The notes under the pieces are model-generated. The model searched no databases and was not told where the DNA came from. It saw only the letters and a list, made by a program, of their open reading frames with translations. A DNA stretch of 64,000 nucleotides from Aphelocoma coerulescens. Its lineage: Eukaryota > Chordata > Aves > Passeriformes > Corvidae. Position 1 is the first letter of the stretch. Each line of letters starts with the position of its first letter. The stretch spans positions 19,753,497 to 19,817,496 of the forward strand of contig NC_091016.1 in assembly GCF_041296385.1 (NCBI RefSeq), in the 5' to 3' direction. Below are positions 43,101-55,100 of this stretch, piece after piece. A program made the translations under genes and the position numbers.

Positions 43101-46100
43101 AGATGTTAATGAGCTTGATCATTCATAACCTGTGATAAATGTGAGCTAATTACATAAAGGTGCTAAATTTCATACTCCATTAGTAGTCCTTATGCTATCC
43201 ATCCCCAGAAGATTCAGAATTTAATTCGAGTCACTTGGTACTAAGGCACTGGATAAAACGGTAATTCTAATTATCAGCTCAAGAAACTCAGGAATGACAG
43301 CTTATGAATTAGAAGGGCTCAGTATATCAGAAGTTCTCTGCTTCCCATTTTTAGAATTAAATAAAGATCTGCATTGCAGCAAAAGGAACAAACCTTGGAT
43401 AAGTTCCAGAGCTTTGATACACATTAGAATAGAAATCCTTAAACATGCATCTGTTACGTTTTCTATAAATTACTGGGTTAGCAAGTGGTGATGATTTGTC
43501 ATCTTTCCATCCTCACTTCTTACAATAGCATGTTTTCCTCCAAAAAATTATGTTCCTGATTTAAAGCAGAGAGGGAGGAGACTTAACACTGCCAAACAGC
43601 TTTCTGATTTCACAGTTGTCAGGGCATTTGGGAAACAGTCCTTTTCTCACTGATCACTTTGTCAGCAACAACACAAAAAGTGATGACATTTAAGTGTCCC
43701 TCAGGTAACTGCAGTACCTGAGCAAGGAGCGCCTACAGTGAAACTGGGGAACAGGGCAGGGATGAAACAAGTACAGAGCATGTACCACGATCTTGCATCC
43801 CGACGGCGTTTTTTAAATACTGATGCCACCCAGTGTCACGACGGAGTATTGCCAATCACCAATCACACAGACCTCACCCAAACCGGGTACTCACAGCAAC
43901 ACCTACCAACTGCTTCTGCATTACTCTTGCAATAACATTATAGATGGGACCATAGAGAAGATAAATTTGGTTACAATGTAGGATTCAGAAATTAATTTCC
44001 ACCATGTAGAACAACTGGCTGCCTTTGACAGCACTTGGCTTCACTGCAAAGTGTTTTTTAGCAAGGGGAAGGGAGAAGCTGAAAGAGAGAAGGATGCGAA
44101 AACGGTGGTAGGGTTTGGGGCTTTTGAGATATTTGTAACTTTACTGATCTTGTGACCTAAAGGTTTGTTATTTAAAATTTAAATGTTCACAATTACCCTC
44201 TTCAAGATGCCAGTAAGTTAGGAAATGAGACTTGTACATGACATAAGAGTGCCACTATTGCAAGAGACAAGCTGTGTCAAAAAGCCTTAATACAAAAAGT
44301 AGGGGGTAAATGAGTGTGATCTCAATAAACTATACACCCCTTTGGAGACTAAACTGAGGATTTTCAGAAAGCTGTGTTAAGAATTGGACTCAATGCTCAA
44401 TATCAAAATATTCTGTGATTCTGTAATACCTACAACTTCAACATCAAAGTATCTCTCCTACTAAAGCTGTGATAGTGGACAAGTAAAAGACACGTTTTAA
44501 ACCATTATTTTTTCCTGACAGATGTATTAAAAGTAAAAAATACTCAGTGAAATATAGGAGAGAGGGGCAGAGAGGGGCAGAGAGGGGCAGAGAGGGGCAG
44601 AGAGGGGCAGAGAGGGGCAGAGAGGGGCAGAGAGGGGCAGAGAGGGGCAGAGAGGGGCAGAGAGGGGCAGAGAGGGGCAGAGAGGGGCAGAGAGGGGCAG
44701 AGAGGGGCAGAGAGGGGCAGAGAGGGGCAGAGAGGGGCAGAGAGGGGCAGAGAGGGGCAGAGAGGGGCAGAGAGGGGCAGAGAGGGGCAGAGAGGGGCAG
44801 AGAGGGGCAGAGAGAGCTTGGAAACAAACCGATTTAAATTTGGAAATTTTTTTGAAGGAGTGAGGGAAAAGATGGGTTTCTCTTCACATGCTCACATGTA
44901 AGCTATTCCATACTCATCTGACAATATACACAGAGCATTGCACATACCTGGTGCAAATTTTGTTGTCCCACAAAATCTAACAATGCCTGTTCTCTGCCCC
45001 ACCACCAGTACCCTGTCTCCAACCTGGATTTCTCCATCAAGAGCATTTTTCCTCGTGGTTGGGGAGCTACACAGCCCTGGCCAAGAGAAGAACAAGATCT
45101 GAAATTAGTGACATTAAATCTTTAATAAAGCTTTCAATAGCAAGCCAACTGACTAGTGAACAGAGTATTTATCTCTAACACAGTGTACCTTCAACACATG
45201 GCAACACAAATTTTGCTTAGACAAAAATTTGCTTTGTGCCAGCCTGAAAACTGGATTACAGCCTTTTCTCTGCTCTGAAAAGGTACAGTGACCAACTATA
45301 AAAACACTTTTCATCTTGAAGATGTTATAAAAAAAAAAAATCTTTCTAAAAGGTGCCAAACTTAGGTTTATGATAAAACTACTTCACAAGTGTCTTTCTG
45401 AAACTAGCTCAGAACAACACAAGAAGTTCTACATAAGTACTCAATGCAGCAGTGAACTCCCCCCTGTGAAAATACAACTCAATACAACAGACCATACCAG
45501 CACTAATCTTAGATGAGGCAGAAGACACTCGAGTCAGGGCCTTTTTACTGCTGCTCGTTGAGTTCCACTTCTTGGAGTAATTCCGTTTGCCTTCCAAGGA
45601 GGTAGTAGAAGAGGAAGAGCTGCTGTACCCAGGAAAACCTAAGGATATAAATGAAAGTTGTCCTTCAGGGATCATATTTTGGAAAAGCATAGATTAGGCA
45701 GAAAGGAAAGCTTTTGTAAATATGGAAGTTGTTTGCTCTCCATGGAGGGCAGAATACAAAGTAAAGAGCCAAAGCCAGAACTTGTTACACAGCATTTGTA
45801 CAAACACCTGTCAGGAATGACAGGAGTGCAAGTGACACTGCCGTGGGAATATGGTGATAGAAGAGGTCTCCAAAAGCCCATCTTCTTACTCTATGAAGTT
45901 CATCTGAACAGTCCCAAGCATATTTATTAAAATACATGAGCTTTAGTAATAAGAGATCATACCACCAGCCTTTCAGCATCCAGCCTACTACAGATTTGAT
46001 GAGAAGTGGAAGGAAGGTGATATTATGTGAGTGAATTATTGCCTGGATTAAAGCCTACTATATTCCATTACAAACTGTAATATTAAAACCTGTACTATAA

Positions 46101-49100
46101 AACAAGAATGGGAAATAAATCACGTTTATCTCCATTTGCAAACCCTAAACTGTCCAATAAGACTTATGTTCATCTTTCCTGCCTCCTTTTCAAGGCTCTT
46201 CCTCTTCTCCCCTTTCCTAACTGCTTTTGCCCAAAATGAGGCAGGGTATAGCAAGACACATCTGTGCCTCAGCTTATCAATGTGAAAAATTAAGATAATA
46301 TTGCTTATCAAACTTTCCAGACTTTTGAGAGGCTTAATCCATTAGTTTTTGCAAACAGCTTGATAACAACCCAGGGTTAGTTTATTCAATGTCAATTAGT
46401 CCTCCAATTTTGCAAAACAGTAAAGAACTGAGGAAGGCAAATTCAGTGGGGGTCCAAACAAAAGCTGAGGACAGAAATCTGAAGGCTCTGAGATACTCTC
46501 TGCAGCTATGCTACAATGAAGAAAATGCAAATTACTGACTGAATGGTGACTAACAGGTAAACTTTGGCTCCGTGTCCAAGGTATAAATACACGTGTGCAT
46601 TTGCAAACACATGCTACAAGTCCTTACTTAGAAGCCAGTCCAGGGACAGATTCACAGGAGGTCAGACCACCAGTTTTACAGGAATGCAACAAAAACTGCT
46701 CCAATTACACCTGTCATCTAGATACTTCATTTTGTGGGAAATCACAGGGTGGGAGAAGGAAGAGCAGAAAGGACTTCAGCAGGTCCAATAATTGATTCCT
46801 TTTCCCAGGCAAAACAATTATTTGTTATAACACTCCTGACAGGTGAGTATTTGGCCTGTTCTTAAAAACCTCCCATCAGGGAGATCTCAAGATTTTCTCA
46901 GTAGTGTATTTCACCACATAATTATCTCCAATGTTACAGGGGTTTTCCCCTTAATATAAAACCTCAATCACCACTGGTTTAGATCAAGGTTTTTTACTCC
47001 CACTACACATGCAGAGTGAGTTACACTATTCCTTTTATCCCAAAGCTTCCAGTTTTATGCCTTTCATCTTCTGTCTTTTTAATCACACAATCACAAATTT
47101 CAAGTCTTTACTCCTAAGTCATGTTTTATACATCCAGTTATTGTCGTGTCTTTTCTGAATTCTCTCTGAATTCACAACTATTCACTCACAGGAGATAAGA
47201 AAAGATGCTTTTCTTCACAGACCTGCTGGAGCAAGTCCAAAGGAGGCCATGAAGATGTTTAGAGGGATGGAGCACCTCTCCTACATGGAAAGGCTGAGAG
47301 AGTTGGGGTTGGTCAGCCCCAGAGAGGCCTTATTGTGGCCCTTCAGTGCATGATGGGGGCCTACAAGAAAGATGGACAGACTTTTCACACGTGCATGCAG
47401 TGATAGGACAAGGGGTAGAGGCTTCAAACTGACAGAGAGGAGGTTTAGATCAGATATCAGGATTCTTTACTGTGAGGGTGGGAAGCACTGAACAGCTTGC
47501 CCAGAGAAGCTGTGGATGCCCCTCGATGATCTTTAAGGTCCCTTCCAACTATTAAACTATTCTGTGATTCTATAACTTAAAGAAGGCATATCCAAATTCA
47601 CACTTCAGATTATTTCACAGAAATACTGTTTTTACCAACACTTATGATTTTATAGAGAAAACTTCAAAGGAGACACAACTTTTAACATTTGTTCAAGACA
47701 GCTGAAAGTGAGGTCCCTTCGTGTTTCAAGTTCAGCAAAGTACTGCTGTAGTAGAAGTTGTTCTCCAATTGTGAAACTAGATAATTGCAGAGAATGATTC
47801 ACATGCAAAAGGCACTCTTTAAAAGCCAGTTTCATTTTTCATGTTTGAAGCCTGCTATGGTGAGTCTGCCATGATACAAGGCCAAGACTACTGTTAGATG
47901 GTAACACTTTATTACAGAAGCATGAACATACAGATAGAGAAGAGAAAAAAATGCCAACAGAATATTAAAATCTAGGCAGCAACAACTCAGGGCAAAAGGT
48001 CTCTCAGACACCTCAGTTGGTAATTCTGCAGATCCTCTGCAGGATCATTTATTAAGAGCCAGCTTTAAGGGCTTGTCTGTGTTCTTGCCCAAGTATTCAG
48101 ACAGAAGTGGTTACCAAAGCAACACAGAATGCCAGCCAAACATCCACACAAATTACTTTGCTCCTAGAAAACTAAATGCCTACAGCCTGCTTGGGACTTG
48201 AATATAATACAAACAAGCAAGGCAACTTTTTTCTATAGTGTAGATGCAGGGCTTTTACAGAGGTGGGGCAGCAATAATACTGCCTCTGCCATACACAGAA
48301 TTTTTCTTAAGATGTTAAAAAAACCGAAAAATTAGTCCATTACCATCTTTTGCGGGTACAGTTTTTCCCCTGTTAGCAGTCATAAAGTTGTTTTCAGAAG
48401 CATTGTCTCTTTTTGCCATATTTAGGCCTATAAAAATAATAGATACAATTAAAAATATACATCCTAACAAATAATAATTTTACAGGAAAGTCATGTACAA
48501 AAACAATTTGACAGATTTGCAGATTACTGGATGCATGGAAAAATTGATAAAACTGTACAATTCCTTAGACACTTGATAAATGGGTAAAACGAGACTGGAG
48601 AACTGTTTTGATGGATAAGCACAGATATTAAACCCCTTAACACATTAAACCAGTCCAAACTATCCTGCCAAACAATAAACAAATGGCCTATAAAATCATA
48701 ATTTTTATACTGAAGGAGTTTTATTTAAATCTTTCAAACATTCATATCTGTAACATTCACTTTTATAGTACTTAAGATCTACTGTTCACCAGGATTAATT
48801 TCACAATTTCTGCATTAAAAGATTACACATCAAGGTTTTGAGAGACATTTGAGATCAGATCTTCATTCAGACTACAAACTGTGATGTAAGCATGCCAATA
48901 TGATTTTTAAGATCCTAACTCTCAGAGCAGCAATGTTGTGGTATGTGTAGGAACTCATACTCCCACCTAAGTTACAATTTGCAAAAAGCCATTTTGCATT
49001 TCTGACAGTTTCCTACCCTAACTCAATGAAGAACAAGCTCATCTATGACTTACCCACTCCCTGTCACGAAAGAAAAATCACATCTTTTATATTTATTTAT

Positions 49101-52100
49101 ATATTAAAATACCAATTTATAGACATAAAAGTGTACAGATTATTTCTAGACTTTTAATTCCTTGTGAATTCTCCAGGAATATCTTAGTAAATGGAACCTC
49201 ATTAAATTGAAACACTTAACTGGTATCACAGCCAATTAGAAATTACGTTAATGGCTCAAGAATAAATGTTGTGGTGAGGACCTTTTTTATAGACTATGTA
49301 AAGAGTAGAAACTGCCATAGTACATCAGATCACTGTAATCCCTCCACAGCTACACACAGTGTCCTTCCAGTACCACCCTCTCATGTTAATTCAGCCACAG
49401 GGACTGAACTAGTTTGCAAGGGTAGTGTATTTCCCAAAATTTTATGGCTTAGCCATTAAGGCATCAGATCAAAAATCTAGTGTTTGTGATTGATAACACA
49501 TTTCTTAATTTTATCTCAATAAACCTCTTCCTAGAAACTTGAAAAAGATCTTTTCTCTTTAGTCTGAAGGATTATTCAAATCCAGTAGAACCTAATAAAA
49601 TTTCAAAACCCCGACATAATATTATATTTTACTTTGCACCTTATAACCTTATCTACAAAAAGCATATTAATTTTTCTTGAATCATTACTATAGGAACCCA
49701 GAGTGCCGAGAATATTTCTCTGCCTGTTTTTAAGGGTTTTTACCCCCCTGAACAACACTGTTTTAGCCTCCAACCTTGGAAAAAATTACCAACAATCAGA
49801 CAAGAACTAGAAAATACAGTGGTGTGAATTAGGTGATAGACTACTATGTAAGATTGTCACAGGGTGAAAAATTTAGAGGTTTTGGGCTTCTCTTTGTAGT
49901 AAATAGATAAGAGTAAAAAATATCAAAATGGAGGATTGTTGTTGTTCTCTGAACCTTCTTCTCCTTCTTCTACTACTCCATGTTCTGCAGTAAAAGTAGT
50001 TTGGAATGACTGGATAGAGAATTCCGCAGTTCCTGCCCGTGTTACTGAATAATTGGTAGGAAAGTGAAAATAATGTAGGTTTTTAGTAACTATTGGTTAA
50101 AATATCTTTAAAAGACTGTGTAAATCTTGATAATTAGAGCCTTCACTCCTGCTTTTCTGTGCTCTATGCTGTACCTGGGTCACACTAGTGGCTCTGTTCC
50201 TCTGATAAGACTTAATAAACAACTCTCTGGAAGCACTGAAACGCAAGGAAAAGTCTCGGTTTATCTTTGAAACTCCTCGCAAGGACTTTTAGAAAACTCT
50301 CTCCCATCAGGAGGGATTTGGTTTATGGCATGGTTCAGTGTCAATTACAAACCAGTGCATCGCAGCAAGAGAATTTAAAGGAAAGAAATGTGACCTGGTG
50401 ATGCACATAAACACTGCCAACCAATGCTCTGCCTCAGCAGCGTTGTCCTTCCCCTCCAGCCAGCCAATCAGCCAGGCACGTTAATTCCCACAGACCTTTG
50501 GGTGCAAGGACTCCCTGCACACAGCAGCTTCCAGACACTTACATCCAGTGGATGTAAACTCTCCTGGGTAGATGCTGCTTGACTCACTCTGATTTCTACC
50601 TTAAAGCAAGGTATCAAATGTTTAAATTTGACAGAGACACAACTGCATTTTTGTGACAGAAAAGGTGGTTTATGCCTAAACTGTCTGGAAGGAAGCTGTC
50701 TGTGACAAAGGAAAAGTCCCTCCCATTATAGTTTAATGGGTTACAAACAGTTCACAACAAAGTGAATCAAACAGTGGAAAATATTTAACAGAAGTCATCA
50801 GCTTGGATCTGCTCCTGAGCAATACTCCCAAAAAACTGCTTATCCCAAGAAGCTTTTTATGCAAGATTCCCATTTATAAATAGCTTGAATTTTGTGCTAG
50901 TTGTAAATACAGACACTTAAAACTTACTCCCCCTTCATCTATGCAGAGAAGAGTTACATAAGTCATCCAAAAAGCTGTCAAAATGCATCTTTTCCTGGCA
51001 TCAGTCTGGTGCATTGTTTCTATACCCTGCATATTACTGGTGAAGTGCTTTAGGGTACTTGGGTAAATGCAATGTGTTATCTTCCATCCCTTAGAGCTGT
51101 GCTGCCTTAGTGTGAGTCACCTAAACAGGGCTCAAAAGGCAAAAGAAATGCTAATGAAATATTTAATCACATTATTACATAGGCAGCCAAACACAGAGGG
51201 GGCCAGATTTTGCATGGCCAGCACTACACACAGCAGGGAAGAGCCAGTTCTCCAAACAACTTGGAATCTGAACAGTCAGAAAACATGAATCTTTCACTCC
51301 ACAGGGAGGGAATTTACACAGAAGGATTAAGTAATTTGAGCAAATTACTAAGAAACTAAAACAGAGCCAGAGACTGAGCCCATAACTCCCATCAGTAGAC
51401 TGAGGCCTTATTACAAGGAAAACCTCTCTCTTCTAAATTGGCATTGGTTTTACTCAGATAATTTAATTAGCAGATAAAACACAATGAGTTAAATAGTTCC
51501 TTGATCGTGTTGCCAGAAAATAAATCTCTTCAATTTACAGACATAAAGGTATACAGATTATTTCTAGACTTTTAATTCCTTGCAAATTCTCCAGGAATAT
51601 CTTAGTAAATGAACCTCATTAAATTGAAACACTTAACTGGTATCACAGCCAATTAGAAATTACGTTAATGGCTCAAGAATAAATGTTGTGGTGAGGATCT
51701 TTTTTATAGAGTATGTAAAGAGTAGAAACTGCCATAGTACATCAGATCACTGTAATCCCTCCACAGCTACACACAGTGTCCTTCCAGTACCATTTCACAG
51801 GCCAGTGAACTTCTAACCACGAGAACACGGAGTTAATAAAGACCTTATCACCTTCTCATCTCAAGTTATGAACTAATTCCAAACAAGTATTTTAATACCA
51901 AGATTTACTAATTCTTAAAGATTAGTATCTCTCCATCCTGTGTCAACATGCAAGAAAATACTCACCAGAATTCACTTTGGAAGTTATGTGTGTCACATCT
52001 ACTTTCTTGGATTTGACCAAAGGTGAAGACCGCACAGAAGAGCTTCGTACAGAGCTTTTTTTGTGCTCAGAAGCCTTGCTTATTTTGGAAAGGGGTGCAA

Positions 52101-55100
52101 AGATACCTGGAGAGAAAATTGTATGTGCCAACAAAGAACTGTGGATAATGTTAATGCAACAATACTTTCCAACTACCATCTCTCACAGCAATTAATTTAG
52201 GGGTTATTTTTCAGCCCCAATCATAGCTTGCTATGCTGACAAAGTACTTGCAGGGTAGGAAGGACAAGCTCAAATGAACAGTGAAACCAAAATCCTTATC
52301 AAGCAACTTGAACAGAGCAAGTTGGAAGAAGTCAGTAAGACTATCAATTAGAATCTCCTTTTTGTCCTATCAGTAACATTCAGTCTCCACTGCTACAAAA
52401 CACGGGACCTTTGTATGTCCTGTGTGTCCGTGGCACATCAGTTAAAATACCTCAAGCTCAAAGTTAGAAAACAACTACAAGCATGAGTATCTTACCAAGG
52501 AAGACAAAGCACATAAAGGAACATGGCTATTGCTATTACAATACAAACAAGAAGTTTCAACAGTACAGATGAAAAACCAGGAAATCTCAGAGTTTCAAGA
52601 CAACAACCAGAAATTTCCACTGCTTGGTTGTTTCAGTGGTTTTGTAAATTATTGGAGCCAAAACAGTAGGAACAGCTAAAAGAACCAATAAATCAAACAA
52701 AGCACTACAAAGACAAGCAACAGAATGTGCTACCTGTTTTTATCCTCCCAGAAGGTTCATATCTTCCAGTACTCTTTAAAAGTTGGGGAGTTTAAAAATT
52801 AAAGAAAAAAGAAAATAAAGGCTGTACCACGTTTTGGTGCACACTTGAAGTACTGGACTTTTCCAACACTTCCATTGTTCTTTCCTTCTGGTTCATCCAG
52901 CTCTACACCAGCCCACTGGCCACTGGCAAATTCTGTTGTGCCACAAAATCTTAAGGTACCAACCTACGAGAAAAATCATCAACACAGAACGGGTTTGTTA
53001 AACAAGTTTTGTCCATGAGAAAATAGGACAGGCTATGAAAGAGACAGCAAGTCATCCCCAAGCTTTTCATCACAAAAATACAAATATCATTTCCCTCTCT
53101 CACATTCCTACCTTTCAACACCACTCAATACATTTTCCAAAACGTCTTAGTCCTTCTGTGTATATTTTGCATTAAACAGCAGCCATGGTTATGGACAGAT
53201 CTCACCACAGACAAGAATTAGACAGTCAGAACCATTGTAAACATAGCTCTACGTCAGCAAGGTACAGAAGCACACAACCAATGAGAGGTTTTCTTTCACT
53301 GTTTATACAACAAGAATTACAGAATCAGGGCCTAGGTATCTTCCTGAACTGCAGCTTCCATAGAAATATTAGATTAGAAAAATCTGTAAGGGCATAAATA
53401 CATACATACAAGTATATATATATTTTTATATATATAGCCAAGGTTCAAGGGTAAACTTCAGAGCATATTATTTTTTTTCCTTTGGAAAAGATTCTTAAGT
53501 CTTCTATTCCCTCCTTATGACTAAACAAAATTTTAAAAGCCAGCAAATGTTTTAAACATTTGCTGTTGCTTCAATATATACTATGAACTCTGAACAGATA
53601 AGCATATGAAGATTATCAAGACAGACCAGTCTTGCTGGTGGACCTCATTCTCTGCAAATACACATTATAAGCTCACACACTTCAACCAAACAGGGGAGGA
53701 ATAACTAAGCGAGATGCATTTAAGATTGATTTAAATTCCTTTTTATATTTGATTTTTAAATTAGTTTTAGTAATAAAAACCTTTGATCTTTCAGTCACTC
53801 AGTTTTCTTCATCTCATGTGACCTTAATACTATTAGTTCATTTTACACTATGACTCCACTGTTTAATCCAACCCTCAGAGAGAAAACAGATAGAAACAAT
53901 TTTTTTTTCTATAAAACCTTTCAGCTATTCTTTCCTAATGTCTGTAAGGAAATAAACATGTCCCAGAGCCTGCTCTCTTATGCTGAAGATCTCCTTTAAA
54001 CTTGACTGTTATAGGCAGGTATGTCACACTAATCTAGACTCAGACCTTTTAGCTACCAACACAGGCTCAAATTCAGCCAGAGGAAGTTCAACCAAGCAGC
54101 CCCACAGATTCCTACAATTCCTTCACTTACTTTCCAGGCACGAGCCAAAGGACACTTACTGAGCAGAGAGATCACCCAGTACCTTAAACCAGAGGTGGGA
54201 GATGGCAAAACTGCAGCTCTCATTTTGCCCTAGGACTTGGCCAAGCAAGGAGCAGAGGATCTCTCTCACAAGAGAAAGAGCAGGAGCAGTTTTGTCCCAG
54301 TTGCTGGCTTCCCTGCACTCCCATTTCATCAGATGTGATCCAAATGGACACTCCATCTAGCAGAGCAGGAGCTGGTGGAGCTGTGGGGCCCCAAATCACG
54401 TACACATCAACACCTGCTTACACAGCTTCCTACCCTGTAAGACAACTGGAATGACAGGCACAGAGGAGCCAAGAGAGGAATCCATTCTCCCTTTGGCATC
54501 TACTGTTTGGCTTTCAAGCTTCATTAAAGCTGACATATTAGGAGACTGCAGAAGCAGGAAAGAGAACAGGAACCCATAAATATAGCTCCAAAAAATACTG
54601 CTGTTCCAAGTGCCCTCATCCCAGCTTCCATATTCTGCAACGAGAACTCATCCAGCAGAAGCTTAAAAACAGGGCACCATTTTCATCATCCTGTTTTCAC
54701 TTTTGCTGCACCCTGCAGGAATTTAGGAGTATCCAGGGGGAGGGGAAGGCAGGGCTGAGAACAACTTCTCCATTTAGGCTAATGGAGAAAAGGGGTGGGG
54801 AGCGATGTGGGTGTACTGCACAACAGCTCCTCGCACACAAAGGAAGGAAGGGAGGAAAGCTGATGTGGAAATGGAAGTTCAAAAAGCACAATCACATTCC
54901 TCCTTCCCACCTGCTCTAGAACAGATTTGGCTCCCTTAAAGAAAAACAAGCTAGCTGCAAAGCCCTGCTGGCCTGTGGCACCATAAAACCAGCTTCCAAC
55001 AACATCTCAAAAAACACTGCAACAGCATAATCAATCAGAAGAATAAATGTAACCAAACCCAGGCAGGCTATCCATGCACAGCGAGCCCATTACAGCACAA

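Noticed and set aside
44444..44837. Open reading frames on both strands with a 10-residue repeat
   Set aside because: They are created by the perfect 10-bp minisatellite, which has no stop in these frames. No start context, splice signals or flanking homology support a protein.
50270..50600. Segment with CCAATC-like boxes in a CLIP4 intron, considered as an internal promoter
   Set aside because: Only scattered short motifs; no CpG enrichment, no first-exon-like reading frame, nothing beyond chance.
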